7,006 nucleotides of DNA, from positions 1 to 7,006 of the forward strand of contig CAMWRO010000155.1 of assembly GCA_947176615.1 (NCBI GenBank). The letters are read 5' to 3'. Positions within the stretch are counted from its first letter, which is position 1, and the number at the start of each line of letters is the position of its first letter. Under the pieces are notes generated by a model, which searched no databases, was not told where the DNA came from, and saw only the letters and a list, made by a program, of their open reading frames with translations. This document shows positions 1 through 6,110 of this stretch, in pieces. The stretch comes from an uncultured Porphyromonadaceae bacterium (GTDB lineage Bacteria; Bacteroidota; Bacteroidia; Bacteroidales; Muribaculaceae). A program made the translations under genes and the position numbers.

Positions 1-846
1 TGATTTGCGGGCTGAGGAGGTTCGGCGGGATTTGCGCGACTTGGAGGCGGCGGTCTTGCGTCGGCCGGTGGGTTTGAGGTCTTTGTAGGCGGTTTTGAGG
101 ATTCCGCCTGCGGGGTCGAAGGTCTCACGGACTTCGCGCCCGTTGTCTTTCAGGCTGTGGCTCATGAGCCAGTCGTAGCTTTCCTGAAGGTAAAAGAATC
201 GGGCCGGCTGGGAGTGGTTCATGCCCGGGACGCGGTCATAGACAAGACGGGGGGTAGCGTCATCGGCCTTCCGCATCGCCGAGACCACGCGGTCACTCTG
301 TCCGATGCTCACGGCGCGGTCGGCAGTACCGTGGACAATCCACAACGGCACTTCGTTCAGTCCCGACAAGTCACTGACCGTGCCTCCGCCGCAAAGGGCC
401 ATTGCGGCCGCTATCTGGTCAGGATAGGTCGCAACCATGTCGATTGTACCATATCCTCCGAGGCTCATTCCCATGACATAGATGCGGTCATAGTCGATAT
501 TGTGATTGTCACCCACCCAGTCGATTATGTTCATTATCTTGCGGGGATTCCACGAGCCGCCGGGATTCTGTGGGGCGATAACGTAGGCATCTATCTTGCG
601 TCCTTTCTCGATAGCGTCGATTGTACCGTAGCGGCGCACTTTGTCAAGATTGCGGCCACAGAGGCTTGCCCCGTGGAGAAAGACGATGAGGGGTTTCGGC
701 TCTACCTCATCAGCAGGGTTATCCTCGGGAGTATAAAGCCAGAAGTTATAGGCGTTCAACACCTTTTCGGTATGAGAGGTCAGCCGTCCGGCCGAGACTG
801 AAATTGCAACACACAGCAGCAGAAGGGAGGATATTATCTTTTTCAT
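1..846 (-). CDS. Exported alpha/beta-hydrolase (esterase/peptidase type), 3' end beyond window
   Basis: The reading frame is open from the ATG at 844-846 to the left edge without a stop, giving 282 visible residues. Residues 1-19 form a Sec signal peptide (MKK, a leucine-rich core, likely cleavage after VSA). Cys12 is not a lipobox because Leu precedes it. The alpha/beta-hydrolase signature is complete: oxyanion-type FLHG (56-59), nucleophile elbow GMSLGG with Ser128, likely acid Asp176 in HGTAD, and His211 in GMNHS. It resembles the secreted esterase/'predicted peptidase' group (dienelactone hydrolase, CE1 and prolyl oligopeptidase relatives). The substrate cannot be read from sequence; a carbohydrate ester or peptide is possible. 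After the fold ends near residue 240, a tail begins that is very rich in Lys, Arg and Ser (262-282). The start is fixed by ATGA overlap with the upstream propeller gene's stop, which implies translational coupling. The fold is confident; the exact activity is not. Confidence 0.88.
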   Translation of the reverse strand, partial: MKKIISSLLLLCVAISVSAGRLTSHTEKVLNAYNFWLYTPEDNPADEVEPKPLIVFLHGASLCGRNLDKVRRYGTIDAIEKGRKIDAYVIAPQNPGGSWNPRKIMNIIDWVGDNHNIDYDRIYVMGMSLGGYGTIDMVATYPDQIAAAMALCGGGTVSDLSGLNEVPLWIVHGTADRAVSIGQSDRVVSAMRKADDATPRLVYDRVPGMNHSQPARFFYLQESYDWLMSHSLKDNGREVRETFDPAGGILKTAYKDLKPTGRRKTAASKSRKSRRTSSARKS

Positions 847-2420
847 TTCAGTGTCATTTTAAAGATTGTGTCGCCACGGGACCCGACTACCACCGAGGAA
901 CCCACAACGACGGGAGAAGATTCAAAGTTATTGCCCACACGGGCAGTATAGGTTATCTCGCCGGTCTTTCCGTCAATTATATAGACATTCCCGGCACAGT
1001 CGGCGGTGAATACAAACATTTCGCCGCGCTCGTTGAGAAACCCTACCGGAGATGACCATGCATAACACTTGAGCGGAACGGAATAGAGAGTATCGCCAGT
1101 GGCACGGTCAAGGGCGACAAACCGGCCATTCTGCCCCCGGGTGTTCAGGACACAGTTTGCAAAAATCATGTCAGCACAATTTCCCGAGCCGGGAAGTGGG
1201 GAGGCATAGTAGCCGCCGTCAAAATGCTTTTTGTTTATATTGGCACGATAAGCGACAATTTCGCTTTTCCACAACTGCGAGCCGTCAATACCGTCGAGTT
1301 TTACAAAACGGGCACGCCCTGTAATTGAGTCCTGACGGTCAACCTCGCAACCGACATATATCACGGGGCGGTCATTCTCGACCTCGACAACCGGGGTTGC
1401 ATCGGTATCGTCGCCGAGCGGATAACGCCACACCGGACGCATCGTGTCGAGATTGATGCAGATTATATTGCCGTGGTTGTCGGCGACATAGCCATAGTTG
1501 CGGTAAACCCCCATCGAGGATTCTATGCCGGGTGCGGCCCCGTTGACCGTGTAACGTAGAACCGAGTGCAGTTTCAAGTCACCGGGAGAGACGACAAACT
1601 TGTAAACACTGCCGTTTTCGCCGGGGCGGAAAAGGAACCGGCCCACCCTTACCGGAGAGGAATCATAAGCTCCCCAGCGGCGCAACGCGGCCGGGTCTTC
1701 GGGGAAGAAATGAGAGACACGGTGGCTGAAAAGGTCGATTACCAACGCGCCAAAAGGTCTTTCGGCAGGAATGCCCTGCCCGACATAAAGGTTTCCGTTG
1801 AGAGTCGGGTCGAGGGAGACGGTTCCTTTTATGGGATTGCCGACCGAAACAGGCTCACGGGATGCACTTCCGGTCTCGTAGTCAACAAAATAAACATTTC
1901 CGTCGAGGGAGCCGACGATACTTTCGCGAGTAGCGTAACCGCCTGCCTTAAAACGCGCGATCCAGCTGGCGGGCCAAGCGACATAGAGAGGCTGCCCGGG
2001 CCATCCCGAACCTCCACCCCAAGTGCCGAAATCTGTTTCACGATTGTCGACACCGGTCGTAAAACGCCAGTCGACAACGACGGTGTCAGGACGGCCGCTC
2101 ACACGTCCTCCGAAATCAGAACGGCGGGAGGCGCCTTTGCGGAAAGTAAACGCTCCGGGATTAGATTCATAAAGGTCGGCGACCGATGCCAGACGGCCCG
2201 ACAAGGTCGTGTCAGAGACAATGACGCGCGATTTAACAACCTGCGCCGATTCATAGAGAGTATCGGGAAGATGCTCTATCTCGACAGTCCGCGTGACGGT
2301 ATCGACAGCGGCGGAATCAGTTACAGCGGCTGTTGCCGACGATGTTTCGGCACGGTGACCACACGAAATTGCAGCCGCCGAGAGAATTGCCGCAATAGCC
2401 ATTATAAAGAACCGATTCAT
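843..2420 (-). CDS. Lipoprotein with eight-bladed PQQ-like beta-propeller
   Basis: 525 residues from the ATG at 2418-2420. The frame extends upstream to a TTG at 2451-2453, but only this ATG puts a signal peptide at the N-terminus, and the upstream TTG lies inside the promoter -7 box. Residues 1-19 are hydrophobic and end in AISC with Cys20 as the probable lipidated residue. A Ser/Thr/Ala/Val-rich linker (about 21-50) follows. The rest holds a recurring strand-turn unit of the form G-x-[VIL]-[YFV]-x-[VIL]-[DN]-x-x-T-G at 173-184, 223-234, 269-280, 316-327, 369-380, 431-442 and 476-487, with a final one at 515-525. Several are followed by [AS][ST]P[VL] strands (254-257, 341-344, 406-409, 456-459, 501-504). 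This matches PQQ-like/BamB-like propellers. The layout resembles BamB (lipoprotein plus propeller), but it is longer and nothing else identifies it as BamB. The stop overlaps the hydrolase start by ATGA. No acidic surface-export signal follows Cys20, so a periplasm-facing anchor is likely (inference). Such propellers may bind proteins or ligands; the role is unknown. Confidence 0.87.
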   Translation of the reverse strand: MNRFFIMAIAAILSAAAISCGHRAETSSATAAVTDSAAVDTVTRTVEIEHLPDTLYESAQVVKSRVIVSDTTLSGRLASVADLYESNPGAFTFRKGASRRSDFGGRVSGRPDTVVVDWRFTTGVDNRETDFGTWGGGSGWPGQPLYVAWPASWIARFKAGGYATRESIVGSLDGNVYFVDYETGSASREPVSVGNPIKGTVSLDPTLNGNLYVGQGIPAERPFGALVIDLFSHRVSHFFPEDPAALRRWGAYDSSPVRVGRFLFRPGENGSVYKFVVSPGDLKLHSVLRYTVNGAAPGIESSMGVYRNYGYVADNHGNIICINLDTMRPVWRYPLGDDTDATPVVEVENDRPVIYVGCEVDRQDSITGRARFVKLDGIDGSQLWKSEIVAYRANINKKHFDGGYYASPLPGSGNCADMIFANCVLNTRGQNGRFVALDRATGDTLYSVPLKCYAWSSPVGFLNERGEMFVFTADCAGNVYIIDGKTGEITYTARVGNNFESSPVVVGSSVVVGSRGDTIFKMTLK

Positions 2421-2449
2421 GAGAGACAAATGATGGATTATTATCAGGC

Positions 2450-2482
2450 GCAAAATTAGTCATTTCTCATGAAAATAGCAAG
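2450..2482 (-). promoter_or_regulatory. Bacteroidota-type promoter for the propeller-hydrolase pair
   Basis: On the minus strand TAATTTTGC (2450-2458) matches the Bacteroidota -7 consensus TAnnTTTGC exactly. CTTG (2479-2482) lies 20 bases upstream and matches three of four bases of the -33 TTTG box. Transcription would start near 2443, leaving a leader of roughly 20-25 bases before the ATG at 2420. The leader has no clear Shine-Dalgarno sequence, which is usual in this phylum. The -33 box touches the foot of the hairpin at 2482-2543. Confidence 0.65.
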
Positions 2483-2543
2483 TTAGGCCGCGTGCCGCCG
2501 TGAAAAATTAACAATAATTATTCACGGCGGCACGCGGCCTGAC
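2482..2543 (-). terminator. Long near-perfect hairpin, probable terminator of the sppA-to-thioredoxin cluster
   Basis: The arms 2485-2504 and 2521-2540 are exact 20-base reverse complements and very GC-rich. Outside them the pairing continues by three pairs, one of them G-T. Inside, after one A-A mismatch, AATTA (2506-2510) pairs with TAATT (2515-2519) around an ACAA loop. It lies 15 bases past the thioredoxin stop and before the promoter of the next gene, where a terminator is expected. The following minus-strand sequence (TTGCTATTTT) is only a weak U-tract, so termination may be imperfect, bidirectional or factor-aided. Confidence 0.6.
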
Positions 2544-2558
2544 AAGCGACACCCTTTA

Positions 2559-2984
2559 TCAGCGTTCTGAAGGATGATCGGCTTTATAAGATATGAGATT
2601 GCGGACAATGAAAGACTGCAGCGCCGACATGTCGAGTTCGCCGATTGTGCGGAAACTCTTGTCGACGGAATGTATGGCTACGGTCAGGGGGACGGACGAA
2701 ACATTGTATTTTTTCACCACCCCGGGGCAATCGTCGATATTGACACGATAGAACGCCGCCTGACGGCCATATTGCTCGGCAAGCGCGTCAAAAGTCGGGG
2801 CATAACTGCGGCATGGGCCGCACCAGTCGGCATAGAAATCGATAAATACCACACGGCCGGCATCGCCCGACTCCATCAGACGGTTATAGTCCTCATCGGT
2901 GAGCAGCGGCGTGTCCTCCGCACTCAGGCTGAACGGGAGGATAGCGGCCAAAAGCATCAACAGAGATAAAATCCGTCCTTTCAT
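2559..2984 (-). CDS. Exported thioredoxin-fold protein
   Basis: 141 residues. Residues 1-22 form a Sec signal peptide (MKGR, a leucine-rich core, likely cleavage after SLSA). The mature part is a single thioredoxin domain of normal size, with active site WCGPC (Cys55, Cys58) in the context FYADWCGPC, and the cis-proline loop SSVP with Pro99. An additional Cys86 lies in the segment NIDDCPG, where classical thioredoxins often have 'D-x-N'-like residues. The likely role is dithiol-disulfide exchange in the periplasm. WCGPC is the reducing thioredoxin motif rather than a DsbA-type CPHC, so reduction is the better guess; this needs an electron source not encoded in the window. The start is set by ATGA overlap with the thiL stop and by the signal peptide. 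The pairing with thiL may only reflect shared transcription. The gene is the last in its cluster, followed by a hairpin at 2482-2543. Confidence 0.93.
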   Translation of the reverse strand: MKGRILSLLMLLAAILPFSLSAEDTPLLTDEDYNRLMESGDAGRVVFIDFYADWCGPCRSYAPTFDALAEQYGRQAAFYRVNIDDCPGVVKKYNVSSVPLTVAIHSVDKSFRTIGELDMSALQSFIVRNLISYKADHPSER

Positions 2985-4021
2985 TCCTTATTCTCAGCTT
3001 TCTCTGCTTTCAACGGATTCCAGCCTTGGGCGCGCAGAGGAATCTCGGCACCGTCGCGCGTAATCATCGCGCAACCGAGTTCTTCCTTTGTAATGTGGCC
3101 GATCAGCTTGACTCCGGGCAGTTTTTCGATGCGGTCATGGAAATGTAGAGGCACGGTGAACAGCAACTCGTAGTCCTCACCGCCGTTAAGCGCGGCAGTG
3201 ACAAGGTTCATGCCGAGTTCTTCGGCCATTACGGCAGTCTGATAGTCGATGGGGATGCGGTCTTCATAGATGCGGCATCCGGTGTGGGACTGCTTGCAGA
3301 TGTGTATAAGCTCGGAACTCAGGCCGTCGCTGACATCCATCATAGCGGTCGGCACGATACCGGCTTTGGCCAGCTCGGCCACGATGTCGCGCCGCGCCTC
3401 GGGCTTGAGCTGCCGCTCGACGAGGTATTCCTTGCCTTGGAACTGCGGCACAAAGTCTTTCTGTCCCGCCGACGCTACTTTCTCGCGCTCAAGGAGCTGC
3501 AACCCCATGTAGGCGGCCCCGAGGTCACCCGACACGCAGATGAGGTCGGTGTCTTTTGCGCCGTCGCGGTAAACAGCTTTGCCATGCTCGGCTTCACCTA
3601 TACATGAAATGGAGATGACAAGTCCCTGACGCGACGAAGTGGTGTCGCCACCGATGAGGTCTACACCGTAAATCTCGCAGGCAAGACGGATGCCGGCATA
3701 CAGTTCTTCGATATGCTCGACAGTGAAACGCTTGGAGATGCCGAGCGAGACGGTTATCTGGCGCGGCGTGCCGTTCATTGCATATATATCAGAGAAATTG
3801 ACAATCGCCGACTTGTAGCCGAGATGTTTCAGCGGGACGTAGGTGAGGTCAAAATGGACGCCTTCGAGAAGCAGATCGGTAGTGACAAGCACGTCGGTCG
3901 AAGGATAGCGTAGCACCGCGCAGTCATCCCCCACCCCTCGCCACGTCGAGTCGTTGTGACGCGGGAGGTCGCGGGTCAGACGGTCGATGAGTCCAAATTC
4001 ACCAAGTTCAGATATTTCCAT
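2981..4021 (-). CDS. thiL: Thiamine-monophosphate kinase ThiL
   Basis: 346 residues, full length for the family. ThiL phosphorylates thiamine monophosphate with ATP to give thiamine diphosphate, the last step of de novo cofactor synthesis, in the cytoplasm. The AIR-synthase-related kinase fold is marked by N-terminal GEFGLIDRL, the metal/ATP motif GVGDDCAV (29-36), TTDLLLEGVHF (47-57), NFSDIYAMNG (75-84), LIGGDTT (122-128), SGDLGAA (164-170) and MDVSDGL (228-234), with GGEDYELLFTV near the C-terminus. The acidic motifs that hold Mg2+ are all present, so the enzyme should be active. The ATG at 4019-4021 gives the expected family N-terminus. AGGA sits almost directly against it, too close to act as a normal Shine-Dalgarno. 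No other thiamine gene is in the window. The upstream 91 bases hold a heptamer inverted repeat and no clear promoter or TPP riboswitch. Confidence 0.96.
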   Translation of the reverse strand: MEISELGEFGLIDRLTRDLPRHNDSTWRGVGDDCAVLRYPSTDVLVTTDLLLEGVHFDLTYVPLKHLGYKSAIVNFSDIYAMNGTPRQITVSLGISKRFTVEHIEELYAGIRLACEIYGVDLIGGDTTSSRQGLVISISCIGEAEHGKAVYRDGAKDTDLICVSGDLGAAYMGLQLLEREKVASAGQKDFVPQFQGKEYLVERQLKPEARRDIVAELAKAGIVPTAMMDVSDGLSSELIHICKQSHTGCRIYEDRIPIDYQTAVMAEELGMNLVTAALNGGEDYELLFTVPLHFHDRIEKLPGVKLIGHITKEELGCAMITRDGAEIPLRAQGWNPLKAEKAENKE

Positions 4022-4043
4022 TTCCTAATGCAGTTTATTTATT

Positions 4044-4105
4044 GTGAAAGGTGAAGGGTGAAAGGTGAAGAAAATAGTTCACCTTTCACTTTTCACCTTT
4101 TTTTT
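4044..4105. repeat. Heptamer-based inverted repeat between nucleoside phosphorylase and thiL
   Basis: Read on the plus strand, four heptamers of the form GTGAARR run in tandem at 4044-4071 (equally a 14-base unit twice). Three heptamers of the form CACYTTT follow at 4080-4100. The two halves pair over 23 positions (4047-4069 with 4078-4100), with two G-T wobbles and an 8-base loop (GAAAATAG). Eight T residues (4098-4105) close the plus-strand hairpin like an intrinsic terminator, although all neighbouring genes run the other way. In the minus-strand mRNA the stem is preceded by an A-run and followed by AATAAATAAAC. It could therefore be an intercistronic stability or attenuation hairpin, or a dispersed intergenic repeat. 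Confidence 0.7.
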
Positions 4106-4112
4106 AACGATA

Positions 4113-4928
4113 TCAGAATCGATTTACAAGTTCTTTCATTATCTCAAGGCACTTGGGTTGTGCGATGAGAGCGGCCTGCTGCACTTCCTCGTGGGTGGGC
4201 ACCTGAGTGACATCTTTGCCGCCAAGGTCAGTGATGACCGATAGGCCGAAGACGCGCATAGAGGCATGGTTGGCAACGATAACTTCAGGGACAGTCGACA
4301 TCCCGACGCAGTCGCCGCCGATGACGCGGTAGAATTCATATTCGGCAGGAGTCTCAAAGGTCGGGCCGGTAACGCCTACATAAACGCCGTGCATCAGGCG
4401 GATGCCTTTTTCCTCGGCAATCTTATCGGCCAGTGCGATGAGCTTCTTGTCATAGGCTTCGGTCATTGCCGGGAAACGGGTGCCGAGTTCCTCGTAGTTC
4501 TTACCGCGCAGGGGATGCTCGGGGAAAAGGTTGATGTGGTCAGTGATTACCATCACGTCGCCGACAACAAACTCCTTGTTCATACCGCCCGACGCGTTGC
4601 TGACAAAGAGGGTGTCCACACCGAGTTCCTTGAACACACGCACAGGGAATGTCACCTGTTTCATGTCATATCCCTCATAGTAGTGGAAACGTCCCTGCAT
4701 GGCGATGACACGCTTTTCACCGAGCTTTCCGAAAATGAGGTTTCCGCTGTGTCCCGCAACGGTCGAAACAGGGAAATTGGGGATTTCGGCATAAGGTATA
4801 TACTGTTTATCGTCCATGTAGTCAACCAGTGCGCCGAGACCGGTGCCGAGGATGATGGCTGTCGTGGGCATATCGCCGTTTACGCGAGAACGCAGGAAAT
4901 CGGCGGTTTCTTTGATTTTTTCAAGCAT
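4113..4928 (-). CDS. punA: Purine nucleoside phosphorylase, trimeric (PNP/MTAP) family
   Basis: 271 residues, the usual size for trimeric PNP. The enzyme splits purine nucleosides with phosphate to give base and ribose-1-phosphate, for purine salvage in the cytoplasm. Family motifs are in order: phosphate loop ILGTGLG (26-32), AGHSG with His60, QGRFHYYEGY (78-87), SNASGG (110-115), GPTFETPAE (188-196) with Glu192, VGMSTVPE (208-215) with Met210, and THEEV with His246. By motif alignment to human PNP, Glu192 and Met210 match Glu201 and Met219 with a constant offset of nine. The residue matching Asn243 is Asp234 (segment VITDLGG), as in methylthioadenosine phosphorylase. This may widen use toward 6-aminopurines, whereas His246 favours ordinary nucleosides with a free 5'-OH. 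The start ATG at 4926-4928 gives the normal N-terminus. The gene lies 57 bases after lpxK, with a weak -7-like box in the gap. Confidence 0.94.
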   Translation of the reverse strand: MLEKIKETADFLRSRVNGDMPTTAIILGTGLGALVDYMDDKQYIPYAEIPNFPVSTVAGHSGNLIFGKLGEKRVIAMQGRFHYYEGYDMKQVTFPVRVFKELGVDTLFVSNASGGMNKEFVVGDVMVITDHINLFPEHPLRGKNYEELGTRFPAMTEAYDKKLIALADKIAEEKGIRLMHGVYVGVTGPTFETPAEYEFYRVIGGDCVGMSTVPEVIVANHASMRVFGLSVITDLGGKDVTQVPTHEEVQQAALIAQPKCLEIMKELVNRF

Positions 4929-4961
4929 GATACTTTAGAGATTTGATGTTATTATTATAAG

Positions 4962-4970
4962 GCAAGTATA
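4962..4970 (-). promoter_or_regulatory. Weak -7-like box upstream of the nucleoside phosphorylase
   Basis: The minus-strand sequence TATACTTGC differs from the Bacteroidota -7 consensus TAnnTTTGC at one base and lies 34 bases before the phosphorylase ATG. No convincing TTTG box is found 17-23 bases further upstream. It could be an internal promoter in the cluster or chance in an A+T-rich gap. Confidence 0.25.
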
Positions 4971-4985
4971 AAAACAAGGGGGTTA

Positions 4986-6086
4986 TCAGGGATTAAACAA
5001 CCGGGCGTTGCGAAGTGTTTTCACAAGTCCGTTTACAAAGTCGCCACTCTCTGACTGGTGGATAAACTCGACACGAATGGGGATATAAAATATCCACCGT
5101 TTCAGCCGATGAGGGAAGTAGGGATTATTCAGCAGCCTGACAGCATCCTTCTCAGTTGTGATTATATATTTCCTTTCGCCTGACAACTCGTCGTAAGCGC
5201 GTGAAATACTTTCCATGTCAGATGCCGTAAAATTGTGATGGTCGCCAAACCGTTTCAGTTTCACGCGGGCCGAATGGGTGCGCAGATACCTCACAAACGG
5301 CTTGGGATTGGCCACCCCGGTGACAACCAGCAGTCCGTCGCGGTCAGTCAGAGTGTCGAGCGACGGAATCTCGGGAGCGTCATCGACGAATATCGGGACA
5401 AGGTGTCCGTAGCGGTAGCGCGAGAAGAAAAGCATCTGATAGGGGAAAAGATTTAGATTTTCCTTGAAAATGCGGTACTCCATCGGCTTCATTTCTTCGG
5501 GACACTTAGTCACGATGACAATATCGGCGCGGTTAAGGGCCGACTTGGGTTCACGCAGACGGCCGTAGGGCAAAAGTTTATCGCTGAACACGGGGCGGTT
5601 ATACTCAGTCAGCACGACCGAGGCGGTCGGCTTGACATAACGGTGCTGAAACGCATCGTCGAGGATAATCATGTTGATGGCCGGATTTATTTCGAGCATC
5701 CGCCTGATGCCTTCGACACGGCTCTCACAGACAGCCACCGTCACGGCGGGCCCGAATTTGCGATAAATCTGATAAGACTCGTCACCGATGTCCTCGGGGC
5801 GTGACTGCGGGGTAGCGAGCACAAATCCCGAGGTCGCCCTTTTGTAGCCTCGGGAAAGGACTCCTACTGTATACCGGTCACGCAACGCGCCGACGGTATA
5901 TTCCACATGCGGTGTTTTACCGGTGCCGCCCATAGCGATGTTTCCGATAACGACTACGGGAACATCAAACGATTGCTGTTTCAGCAATCCTGACTCAAAC
6001 ATACGATTCCGCACAGCCATCACCAGTCCATACACTTTGGATATGGGCAGCAACAGCAGCATGGAAAGCAGTTTGTGACGAGCCAT
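4986..6086 (-). CDS. lpxK: Tetraacyldisaccharide 4'-kinase LpxK
   Basis: 366 residues, within the normal family range. LpxK transfers the ATP gamma-phosphate to the 4' position of the tetraacyldisaccharide-1-phosphate lipid A precursor, at the cytoplasmic face of the inner membrane. The N-terminal hydrophobic stretch (about 6-24, LLSMLLLLP onward) fits the family's membrane-associated helix. The P-loop is GNIAMGGTGKTP (48-59). Other family motifs are VLSRGYKR (76-83), the Walker-B-like DDAFQHR (143-149), LLPYGRLREP (171-180), VTGVANP (255-261), the GDHHNF motif (281-286) and TTEKDAVRL (310-318). All key positions are present. It shows that the organism makes lipid A, hence a Gram-negative envelope. 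It begins 24 bases after the sppA stop without a visible Shine-Dalgarno and is probably cotranscribed with it. Both products act at the inner membrane, but no direct functional link is implied. Confidence 0.96.
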   Translation of the reverse strand: MARHKLLSMLLLLPISKVYGLVMAVRNRMFESGLLKQQSFDVPVVVIGNIAMGGTGKTPHVEYTVGALRDRYTVGVLSRGYKRATSGFVLATPQSRPEDIGDESYQIYRKFGPAVTVAVCESRVEGIRRMLEINPAINMIILDDAFQHRYVKPTASVVLTEYNRPVFSDKLLPYGRLREPKSALNRADIVIVTKCPEEMKPMEYRIFKENLNLFPYQMLFFSRYRYGHLVPIFVDDAPEIPSLDTLTDRDGLLVVTGVANPKPFVRYLRTHSARVKLKRFGDHHNFTASDMESISRAYDELSGERKYIITTEKDAVRLLNNPYFPHRLKRWIFYIPIRVEFIHQSESGDFVNGLVKTLRNARLFNP

Positions 6087-6110
6087 CAGCGATTTTAATT
6101 AGGCTGTTAA

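Noticed and set aside
157..801. Plus-strand open frame of 214 codons
   Set aside because: It is antisense to the hydrolase, whose minus-strand frame has a signal peptide and all catalytic motifs. The plus-strand product matches no family I recognise.
2421..2453. Upstream TTG start for the propeller protein, adding 11 residues
   Set aside because: The extension (ending HHLSL) would precede the signal peptide, and the TTG lies within the -7 promoter box. The ATG at 2418-2420 is better.
1566..2459. Plus-strand open frame of 297 codons
   Set aside because: It is antisense to the propeller gene, which has a lipobox and eight repeat units. The plus product is low-complexity and Arg-rich without a fold signature.
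4044..4105. CRISPR-like repeat array
   Set aside because: The repeat units are 7 or 14 bases in direct tandem with no spacers, and no cas gene is nearby.
4022..4112. TPP riboswitch ahead of thiL
   Set aside because: The gap is short and filled by the heptamer hairpin. The conserved CTGAGA and thi-box segments are not present.
4266..4946. Plus-strand open frame of 226 codons
   Set aside because: It is the antisense shadow of the nucleoside phosphorylase, whose motifs are unambiguous.
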